Source: Chloroflexota bacterium (GTDB taxonomy: Bacteria > Chloroflexota > Anaerolineae > Promineifilales > Promineifilaceae). From it: a stretch of DNA of 5,943 bases. Shown here one piece after another: positions 1 to 4,784 of the stretch. Location of the stretch: assembly GCA_008501785.1 (NCBI GenBank), contig QQUD01000179.1, positions 1-5,943 on the forward strand, written 5' to 3'. Within the stretch, counting starts at the first letter, position 1; each line of letters opens with the position of its first letter. The notes beneath the pieces were generated by a model. The model was not told where the DNA came from and did not search any database. It saw nothing but the letters and a program-made list of their open reading frames with translations. Position numbers and translations under genes: made by a program.

Positions 1-67
1 TGTCATTCCCGCGCAGGCGGGAATCCATGACGTAGTCGAGTAGATTCCCGCCTGCGCGGGAATGACA
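1..67. repeat. Palindromic interspersed repeat, perfect 25-bp arms
   Basis: Arms at 1-25 and 43-67 are exact reverse complements, separated by a 17-nt loop (26-42). Each arm contains ATTCCC-N8-GGGAAT (5-24 and 44-63), the same layout as the Neisseria dRS3 repeat; very similar TGTCATTCCCGC-type palindromes occur in many unrelated genomes. The outer ends are TGTCATTCCC and GGGAATGACA. As RNA it would form a very stable hairpin, but no T-tract follows, so a canonical intrinsic terminator is not supported. It probably is a non-autonomous dispersed element. The left boundary coincides with the window edge, so it could extend further. Confidence 0.9.
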
Positions 68-138
68 GGGCCACATTTTGTAGTTTTCTATTACCTGATT
101 ATTTATTTAACTTCCATAAACATGTTTGATTCTGGCAA

Positions 139-158
139 ACCCAAAATGAATTTTGGGT
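139..158. promoter_or_regulatory. Operator-like palindrome upstream of the CoA-transferase gene
   Basis: ACCCAAAAT (139-147) and ATTTTGGGT (150-158) are perfect 9-bp inverted arms with a 2-bp centre, 29 nt before the start codon at 188. The tiny centre suits a dimeric DNA-binding protein better than an RNA hairpin, though an 8-bp stem with a TGAA loop is possible. The surrounding 68-187 stretch is AT-rich and probably holds the promoter, but I see no convincing -35/-10 pair. Confidence 0.4.
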
Positions 159-187
159 CTACAAAACACAACAACGGACAAAAATAA

Positions 188-1336
188 ATGATTAAACCGC
201 TTGATGGCTTACTGGTTCTCGATTTCAGTCAATTCCTGGCTGGCCCTTCTGCCGCCTTGCGTTTGGCCGATCTGGGCGCACGCGTCATCAAAATCGAGAG
301 GCCAATAGTCGGCGACCTGTGCCGTCAGCTCTACAACACCGATGTTGAACTCGACGGCGACAGCACCCTGTTCCACACCATCAACCGCAACAAAGAAAGC
401 ATTGATCTTAACCTGAAAGACCCTGATGATCTTGAGGTTGCCAAAGCGCTAATTAAAAAAGCGGATGTCATGATCGAAAATTTCAGGCCGGGCGTGATTG
501 AGCGGCTTGGCTTGAGCTACGATGTGGTCTGCGAGTTAAACCCGCGTTTGGTTTATGCAGAAATTACCGGGTATGGACACAAAGGCCCTTGGCGCACAAA
601 ACCAGGTCAAGATTTGTTGGTGCAGGCCATTTCGGGCCTAACATGGCTCAATGGCAATGCCGATATGCCGCCCACGCCGATGGGGCTGGCAATTGTGGAT
701 ATGTTTGCCGGTGCGTATGCGGTGCAGGGCATTTTGGCTTGCTTGGTACGTCGCGGCATTACCAATCAGGGTGGATTGGTGCAGGTGAATATGCTGGAGT
801 CGAGTTTGGATTTTCAGTTTGAGGCGGTGAGTACGTTTTTGAACGATAACGGCCGTTTTCCCCAACGCAGCGCCATCAACAACGCCAACCCCTATCTGCC
901 CGCCTCCTACGGCATCTACAAAACGGCCGACGGCCACCTCGCACTAGCCATGGGGTCCATTTCACATTTAGGCAAACTGCTCAACTGCACCCCACTCGCA
1001 CAATATCCAGACGAAGCATCCTGGCTCACACACCGGGACGAAGTCAAACAAATCTTAAAAGACCACCTCAAAACCCAACCAACCCAATTTTGGTTAGACA
1101 TCTTAGAACCTCAAGACATTTGGTGTGCCGATGTGTTCGATTGGAATCGCCTCTTTGCACATGAAGGGTTCCAGGTGCTCGATATGGTCCAAGAAGTAGC
1201 ACGGGATGAGCAAGTCAAAATGAAAACATTGCGCTGTCCGATTCGCATTAATGGCGAACGCTTATACGCATCCAAAGGCGCACCCCGCATCGGACAGCAT
1301 ACGGACAAAATATTGCACGAATTCGAGTTGAGCTAG
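188..1336 (+). CDS. Family III (CaiB/BaiF) CoA-transferase
   Basis: Cytosolic enzyme of 382 residues, near the usual length of this family, which moves coenzyme A between carboxylic acids and works as an interlocked homodimer. The N-terminus (PLDGLLVLDFSQFLAGP, then LADLGARVIKIERP) is diagnostic and fixes the start at 188. Further family blocks are NRNKESIDLNL (67-77), IENFRPGVIERLGLSYD (96-112) and PGQDLLVQAISGL (139-151), where D142 matches the catalytic aspartate that forms the covalent acyl/CoA intermediates. VDMFAGAYAVQGIL (170-183) and the C-terminal GAPRIGQHT (364-372) complete the fold. The substrate cannot be read from sequence; formyl-, carnitine-, succinyl- or methylacyl-CoA type activities are all possible. 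No clear Shine-Dalgarno precedes it. It stands alone between two palindromic repeats. Its sense strand flips from G-rich to C-rich at about 850, which may mark a recombination junction. Confidence 0.93.
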   Translation: MIKPLDGLLVLDFSQFLAGPSAALRLADLGARVIKIERPIVGDLCRQLYNTDVELDGDSTLFHTINRNKESIDLNLKDPDDLEVAKALIKKADVMIENFRPGVIERLGLSYDVVCELNPRLVYAEITGYGHKGPWRTKPGQDLLVQAISGLTWLNGNADMPPTPMGLAIVDMFAGAYAVQGILACLVRRGITNQGGLVQVNMLESSLDFQFEAVSTFLNDNGRFPQRSAINNANPYLPASYGIYKTADGHLALAMGSISHLGKLLNCTPLAQYPDEASWLTHRDEVKQILKDHLKTQPTQFWLDILEPQDIWCADVFDWNRLFAHEGFQVLDMVQEVARDEQVKMKTLRCPIRINGERLYASKGAPRIGQHTDKILHEFELS

Positions 1337-1350
1337 GTTCTATTAACATT

Positions 1351-1451
1351 TGTCATTCCGAACGCAGTCTTCGGAGTGAGGAATCTTGCTTTGAGGTCGG
1401 GGAATAATGACCGACTCGAAGCAAGATTCCTCGGCGGACCTCGGAATGACA
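1351..1451. repeat. Long palindromic repeat with nested stems
   Basis: The outer arms TGTCATTCCGA (1351-1361) and TCGGAATGACA (1441-1451) pair perfectly. The inner arms GAGGAATCTTGCTT (1378-1391) and AAGCAAGATTCCTC (1419-1432) also pair perfectly, and the inner stem continues through GAG-g-TCGG (1393-1400) with CCGACTC (1411-1417), leaving a 10-nt loop at 1401-1410. It shares its terminal TGTCATTCC/GGAATGACA with the repeat at 1-67 but differs inside, so the two look like relatives in a wider class of dispersed palindromes. It begins 14 nt after the CoA-transferase stop and could end or stabilise that transcript, though no T-tract follows. Confidence 0.88.
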
Positions 1452-1506
1452 ATTGCGGGACGAGTTTCTTCCTCATTCTGTGCTGGGTCTTCCCGGCATT
1501 GGTTAC

Positions 1507-1542
1507 TCGAAATGACGGTTAACTCTGATGGTTAAATCGTCA
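1507..1542. repeat. Degenerate repeat remnant and imperfect inverted repeat
   Basis: TCGAAATGAC (1507-1516) differs at one base from TCGGAATGAC in the right end of the preceding palindrome (1441-1450), suggesting a decayed partial copy. Overlapping it, TGACG (1513-1517) pairs with CGTCA (1538-1542), and TTAA (1519-1522) with TTAA (1532-1535). This is either repeat debris or a weak operator upstream of the gene at 1591. The rest of 1452-1590 shows no supported feature. Confidence 0.35.
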
Positions 1543-1590
1543 CTTTTGCGAAATGTCAACATGCCCTAATTACCAAAAGGATAGATTAAG

Positions 1591-2739
1591 ATGAATCCCT
1601 GGGAACATTTTAAAAAAGTTGCATTTTTAGAAAAACTGGAAAAACCCCCTATTGCCTTTATCGTAGATAGTCCCTGGCTGCCAAAATATTGGGGCGTAGA
1701 CACCCTCGATTTTTTCCTACACCCAGACAACTGGTTCGATGCCTATCGCAGTTTGCTCGATAAGTGGCCCGAAATTACGTGGGTGCCTGGATTCTGGTTT
1801 GAATATGGGATGGCGCTCGAACCTTCAGCCTACGGAGTCAAGATGTTGTGGCACAAAGAGTACCCACCATCGCTCGAATCTATGATTGACGATCCGCATT
1901 ATTGGGCCGATGTTCCCGTCCCCAATGTCAAAGAAGCCGGGTTACTGCCATTTGCACTGAGGTCGTATGAATATGCAGAAAAACGCCTCAATGCAGAAGG
2001 GCTGAAAGTCAATTTACTGTGTTCGCGTGGTCCACTTGTAACGGCCAACTGGCTGATGGGGGCCGAATCACTTATGCTCAGCATGGTAAACAACCCCAAA
2101 GAACTGCATAAATTCCTCGACAATATCACCACATTCATCATTCGTTGGTTAAAGGCGCAAATGGAAGCCGTCAGCGATCCAGAGGGGTTCATGATTATGG
2201 ACGATCTGGTCGGTATGATTTCTGTTGAACATTACTATGAATTTGCGCTTCCTTATCTGAATCGCATTTTTGATGAATTTGAAGGGATGCTGCGCATCTA
2301 TCACAACGACACGCGCTGCTCTCACCTCGACAAAGCCCTAACCGATTGTCACTTTGAAGTCTATCAATTGTCGTATCAAACCGATTTGGTAAAGACAAAA
2401 GAGATTATGGGACATCATTGTGCAGTCATGGGCAATATTCCCCCATTACAGGTTGGATTGCGTGAAAAACCAGAGATGATTTATCGCGTGACTCAACATT
2501 ACCTCAACAAAGTTGCCCCAGGCGGAAGCCTCATCCTCTCCACAGGTGGCGGTATTTCAGCAGGCACGCCCGTAGAAAACGTAGAAGCAATGGTGCAAGC
2601 GTGGCGTGATTGGGATCCCAACAACATCACCGTAGAAACTGACCCAGAGGTGCTGCAATATTTTGCGATGGATATTGGCGAAGTAACTGATCACAGTGTT
2701 GGTCGCAAAAGTCGTCGCCGTCGCAGACGCACTCAATAA
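1591..2739 (+). CDS. Uroporphyrinogen decarboxylase (URO-D) superfamily protein, noncanonical metal site
   Basis: This 382-residue cytosolic protein belongs to the URO-D/MtaA superfamily, a TIM barrel that includes haem-pathway HemE and corrinoid methyltransferases. Supporting blocks are MNPWEHFKKVAFLEK at the start, the RGPLVTANWLMGAESL region (146-161), MDDLVG (203-208), IYHND (236-240), MGNIPP (280-285, equivalent to the family GNVDP) and the late glycine motif ILSTGGGISAGTPVENV (315-331). It is unlikely to be HemE, because the HemE N-terminal arginine/aspartate signature is missing. Corrinoid methyltransferases bind zinc through H-x-C plus a later C; here those positions read H238-N-D240 and glycine (317-321), so classical zinc chemistry is doubtful, although C243 is nearby. 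The tail GRKSRRRRRR (371-380) is strongly basic. AAAAGG about 10 nt before the ATG is a modest ribosome site. Substrate unknown. Confidence 0.88.
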   Translation: MNPWEHFKKVAFLEKLEKPPIAFIVDSPWLPKYWGVDTLDFFLHPDNWFDAYRSLLDKWPEITWVPGFWFEYGMALEPSAYGVKMLWHKEYPPSLESMIDDPHYWADVPVPNVKEAGLLPFALRSYEYAEKRLNAEGLKVNLLCSRGPLVTANWLMGAESLMLSMVNNPKELHKFLDNITTFIIRWLKAQMEAVSDPEGFMIMDDLVGMISVEHYYEFALPYLNRIFDEFEGMLRIYHNDTRCSHLDKALTDCHFEVYQLSYQTDLVKTKEIMGHHCAVMGNIPPLQVGLREKPEMIYRVTQHYLNKVAPGGSLILSTGGGISAGTPVENVEAMVQAWRDWDPNNITVETDPEVLQYFAMDIGEVTDHSVGRKSRRRRRRTQ

Positions 2740-2750
2740 ATTTTGCCTTT

Positions 2751-2756
2751 AGGAGG
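2751..2756 (+). promoter_or_regulatory. Orphan Shine-Dalgarno sequence after the URO-D gene
   Basis: A consensus AGGAGG lies 12 nt after the stop codon at 2737-2739, exactly where a co-transcribed downstream gene would begin. No ATG, GTG or TTG sits at a usable distance; the only candidate is ATT at 2762, opening a 9-codon frame. The site may be a relic of a deleted gene or part of the weak hairpin GCC (2745-2747)/GGC (2755-2757) with its flanking T and A runs. Confidence 0.4.
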
Positions 2757-2808
2757 CGAAAATTAAAAGAAACTTGCATTTCTTTCATTAAATACTTGCT
2801 CAATCGAA

Positions 2809-2862
2809 GTGTTACGGGTAACATATGGATAAGTTACGCGTAACACATGGATTCGTGTAACT
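2809..2862. promoter_or_regulatory. Tandem LacI-family-like operators, 22-bp period
   Basis: Two palindromes, TGTTACGGGTAACA (2810-2823) and AGTTACGCGTAACA (2832-2845), sit in 22-bp direct repeats (2811-2832 and 2833-2854, 18 of 22 positions identical). A third half-site, GTGTAAC, follows in register at 2855-2861. The arms 2809-2822 and 2833-2846 also form an inverted repeat with one mismatch. A central CG between inverted arms is typical of LacI-family operators, and the first site differs at one base from TGTTACCGGTAACA, the core of the E. coli GntR operator. This suggests cooperative binding, on one DNA face, by a sugar-responsive repressor controlling the fucosidase gene. Regulator identity is inference. 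Confidence 0.55.
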
Positions 2863-2874
2863 TCATCCCTTCGT

Positions 2875-2880
2875 GATAAT
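2875..2880 (+). promoter_or_regulatory. Candidate -10 element for the fucosidase gene
   Basis: GATAAT matches five of six bases of the bacterial -10 consensus and lies just downstream of the tandem operators, so bound repressor would cover the -35 region. No good -35 is found at 16-18 bp. An alternative pair is TTGCTC (2796-2801) with TAACAT (2819-2824) at 17-bp spacing, overlapping the first operator. Neither is strong. Confidence 0.25.
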
Positions 2881-2923
2881 AACTGGATGCAAGTTTCACT
2901 GTTGTAATTTCGCACCATTCGAC

Positions 2924-2949
2924 CTATCTGACATGATTTCGCCAGATAG
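2924..2949. repeat. Short inverted repeat in the fucosidase leader
   Basis: CTATCTG (2924-2930) and CAGATAG (2943-2949) form 7-bp arms around a 12-nt loop, ahead of the ribosome site at 2995. It could be a leader hairpin or an operator; there is no T-tract. Confidence 0.35.
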
Positions 2950-2994
2950 CACTGTAAACAGCTTATCAAGCATTTATTGCAGATAATTCAAAAC

Positions 2995-3001
2995 AGAGGT
3001 G
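2995..3001 (+). promoter_or_regulatory. Ribosome binding site fixing a TTG start
   Basis: AGAGGTG ends 4 nt before TTG at 3006, with the GAGG core 6 nt away. The frame is closed upstream by TAA at 2955-2957 and contains no ATG or GTG between that stop and 3006, so this site supports TTG initiation. The first conserved block (PQWFDDGKFGIYFHWG) begins only about 26 residues in, so a later start would cut the domain. Confidence 0.7.
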
Positions 3002-3005
3002 TCCT

Positions 3006-4427
3006 TTGACAGATCACAACAATTCCGAAACAACATCAAAGCCTTATACGCTTGCGTGGGAATCCTTGCAACAGCATCCTGATCCGCAGTGGTTTGACGA
3101 TGGCAAATTTGGCATTTATTTCCATTGGGGTCCCTATTCTGTGCCTGCCTTTGATAACGAATGGTATTCACGCAACATGTATCTTGAAGGGCATGTGGCG
3201 CATGAGCATCATAAGAGCACTTACGGCCCCCTCTCCCAGTTTAGCTACAAAGAATTTATCCCCATGTTTACGGGTGAGCATTTTGATGCGGATGAATGGT
3301 CTGATTTGTTTAAACGCTCAGGCGCAAAATTTGCGGGTCCCGTAGCAGAACATGCTGACGGTTTTGCGATGTGGGATACAAAATATTCACCATACCATTC
3401 TGTCGCAATGGGGCCAAAACGTAATATCGTAGCTGAGATGGAAAAAGCTGTCAGAAAGCACGGCATGAAATATATCACGACCTTCCATCACATGTGGCTG
3501 TGGGCGTGGTTCCCGACGTTTAACAAAGAACTCGATACGAGCGACCCAGCCAACGCTGGTTTGTACGGGCCATTTACTGAGCCGGGTGCTTTTGATGAAC
3601 CACAGCCTGATGATGCTTTTTGCGATCTCTTTATAAATAAAATCAAAGAGGTGGTTGATGCTTACGAACCGGATTTGCTCTGGTTTGATGCACGTATGGA
3701 TACGATTAGCGAAAAGCATCGCCAAGATTTTGTGGCTCATTACTACAATCAGGCTGAAAAATGGGGTCGGGAAGTTGGCATTACGTATAAAAATGAAGAT
3801 TTAGCCGCTGGCAGCGGCATTCTTGATGTGGAGCGGGGGCGGATGAGTGGATTACGGCCGTTTAAGTGGCTCACCGACGACTCAATCTGCTGGAAATCAT
3901 GGGCAAACCTGCACGAACCCGAATACAAGTCGGTGAAACGGCTCGTTGACAGCCTCGTTGATATTGTCAGCAAAAATGGCAATTTGCTGCTGAACATACC
4001 GCCAGAGGCAAACGGCCGTATTCCCGACCCAGTACGTGAGCGGCTGCTGGGAATTGGTGAATGGCTAAAGGTAAACGGCGAGGGGATTTATGGAACACGG
4101 CCGTTTCACACCTTCGGCGAAGGCCCCACCCAAGTCCAAGAAGGGCACTTCAGCGAAAAAGAAAATGCTGACTTCACCGCCGCCGACATTCGCTACACCA
4201 CCAAAGACAAAACCATCTACGCCATCTGCATGGGATGGCCCACAAACGAAATAACTCTCAAATCGATTCAACCTCAGATCGTGGCCCCAGCCCAAATAAC
4301 TTCCGTTGAACTGCTGGGTGCTGCCGATCAACTAATGTGGAAACTGGATGACACAGGGCTAACAATCTCCCCACCAAACACACGCCCTAGTGAACATGCC
4401 ATCACATTTAAAATTAATTTGGCATAA
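3006..4427 (+). CDS. Cytoplasmic alpha-L-fucosidase, glycoside hydrolase family GH29
   Basis: Retaining exo-glycosidase of 473 residues that releases terminal alpha-L-fucose. The GH29 barrel is clear: WFDDGKFGIYFHWGPYSVPAF (29-49), EWYSRNMY (52-59), the AEHADGFAMWDTKYSPYHS block (114-132), the nucleophile strand LLWFDAR (224-230) with D228 as the expected nucleophile, and NGNLLLNIPPEANGRIP (324-340). The smaller C-terminal beta domain follows GEGPTQV (371-377). E276 in DVERG is a plausible acid/base residue, but this position varies in the family. There is no signal peptide or membrane segment, so it should act in the cytoplasm on imported fucosylated oligosaccharides or glycosides. Translation starts at TTG. 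Operator-like repeats lie upstream; a hairpin array begins at the base after the stop, and a sugar-type ABC binding protein follows. Natural substrate and linkage are not readable. Confidence 0.95.
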   Translation: MTDHNNSETTSKPYTLAWESLQQHPDPQWFDDGKFGIYFHWGPYSVPAFDNEWYSRNMYLEGHVAHEHHKSTYGPLSQFSYKEFIPMFTGEHFDADEWSDLFKRSGAKFAGPVAEHADGFAMWDTKYSPYHSVAMGPKRNIVAEMEKAVRKHGMKYITTFHHMWLWAWFPTFNKELDTSDPANAGLYGPFTEPGAFDEPQPDDAFCDLFINKIKEVVDAYEPDLLWFDARMDTISEKHRQDFVAHYYNQAEKWGREVGITYKNEDLAAGSGILDVERGRMSGLRPFKWLTDDSICWKSWANLHEPEYKSVKRLVDSLVDIVSKNGNLLLNIPPEANGRIPDPVRERLLGIGEWLKVNGEGIYGTRPFHTFGEGPTQVQEGHFSEKENADFTAADIRYTTKDKTIYAICMGWPTNEITLKSIQPQIVAPAQITSVELLGAADQLMWKLDDTGLTISPPNTRPSEHAITFKINLA

Positions 4428-4621
4428 GCTGATGCAATTCATCAGCAGTTGATGCAATGCATCAGCAGTTGGTGTCCTCATCAACAGAAGTTGATGTCCT
4501 CATCAACAGAAGTTGATGTCCTCATCAACAGAAGTTGATGTCCTCATCAACAGAAGTTGATGTTCTCATCAACAGAAGTTGATGTTCTCATCAACAGAAG
4601 TTGATGTCCTCATCAACAAAA
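4428..4621. repeat. Tandem array of nine 20-22-nt hairpin units
   Basis: Nine consecutive units start at 4428, 4448, 4468, 4490, 4512, 4534, 4556, 4578 and 4600. The typical unit is a 7-bp stem GTTGATG/CATCAAC with a 4-nt loop (TCCT, or TTCT in units 7 and 8) and an AGAA linker, 22 nt in all. The first two units are 20 nt, with 5-nt loops (CAATT, CAATG) and a one-base linker. Stems remain pairable despite change: unit 1 is GCTGATG/CATCAGC, unit 2 has a U-G pair and unit 3 (GTTGGTG/CATCAAC) a G-U pair. The array is non-coding, since the period is not a multiple of three and every frame meets stops. It has no T-tracts. Possible roles: mRNA 3'-end protection, or a multi-site DNA operator with two-helical-turn spacing. 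Confidence 0.95.
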
Positions 4622-4622
4622 G

Positions 4623-4631
4623 AAGGAGGTG
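4623..4631 (+). promoter_or_regulatory. Perfect Shine-Dalgarno sequence without a gene
   Basis: AAGGAGGTG is the exact complement of the 16S rRNA anti-Shine-Dalgarno CACCTCCTT and lies directly after the hairpin array. The nearest ATG (4651) opens a frame of only three codons, and it is too far away. It may be a ribosome standby or stabilising site in the leader of the binding-protein mRNA, or a relic. It is also complementary to the TCCT loops of the array. Confidence 0.45.
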
Positions 4632-4712
4632 GTTTATCGAAAGGTTTTAAATGGCAAGTTGAGGTTTTCCTTTCATAAACTTCAATAAAAGATTCCATAT
4701 AAGGAAGGTCAT

Positions 4713-4784
4713 ATGAAAGATTCTGTATATCGCTTAATCATCATCAATACCTTTGCATATCGACAAGGAGGATCAAATGAGTAA
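4713..4784 (+). CDS. Possible 23-residue leader peptide overlapping the binding-protein start
   Basis: ATG at 4713 follows AAGGAAGG (4701-4708) at good spacing and opens a 23-codon frame beginning MKDSVYRLIIINTF and ending with TAA at 4782-4784. The stop lies 8 nt inside the next gene, in another frame, and the peptide is translated across that gene's own ribosome site at 4765-4771. This layout suits translational coupling or a regulatory upstream ORF. The peptide has a short hydrophobic patch (LIII) and no recognised family. A chance ORF of this size is quite possible; the ribosome site and overlap are the only support. Confidence 0.4.
   Translation: MKDSVYRLIIINTFAYRQGGSNE
4765..4771 (+). 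promoter_or_regulatory. Ribosome binding site of the substrate-binding protein gene
   Basis: AAGGAGG lies 5 nt before ATG at 4777, a strong site that fixes this start and suggests high expression, as is usual for a transporter binding protein. Confidence 0.85.

Larger units (their letters stand above)
2769..2897. repeat. Perfect 11-bp inverted repeat bracketing the fucosidase operator region
   Basis: GAAACTTGCAT (2769-2779) and ATGCAAGTTTC (2887-2897) are exact reverse complements, 107 nt apart, with the operator-like tandem repeat between them. They could be paired sites for one regulator that loops the DNA, or the ends of a small non-coding insert; no target-site duplication is visible next to either end. 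Confidence 0.5.

Noticed and set aside
1..67. Intrinsic terminator of an upstream gene
   Set aside because: The hairpin is strong but has no following T-tract, and no upstream gene is visible; the dispersed-repeat explanation fits better.
1591..2739. Haem-pathway HemE
   Set aside because: The fold is shared, but the HemE N-terminal substrate-binding signature is absent and the motifs resemble the methyltransferase-like branch.
2762..2791. Nine-codon ORF starting at ATT after the AGGAGG
   Set aside because: ATT initiation is rare and the frame is too short to support as a gene.
3387..3740. 117-codon open frame on the minus strand
   Set aside because: It is antisense to the conserved catalytic core of the GH29 gene and is explained as a shadow of that coding sequence.
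4428..4621. CRISPR array
   Set aside because: Units are 20-22 nt and head to tail, with only 1-4-nt linkers; there are no unique spacers and no cas genes.
4659..4687. Promoter TTGAGG with a -10 near 4682
   Set aside because: The -35 is acceptable but the hexamer at 17-bp spacing (TCAATA) is a poor -10 match, so it was not listed.
4629..4688. Possible 19-residue ORF starting at GTG 4629
   Set aside because: The GTG overlaps the Shine-Dalgarno sequence itself, leaving no spacing for initiation.
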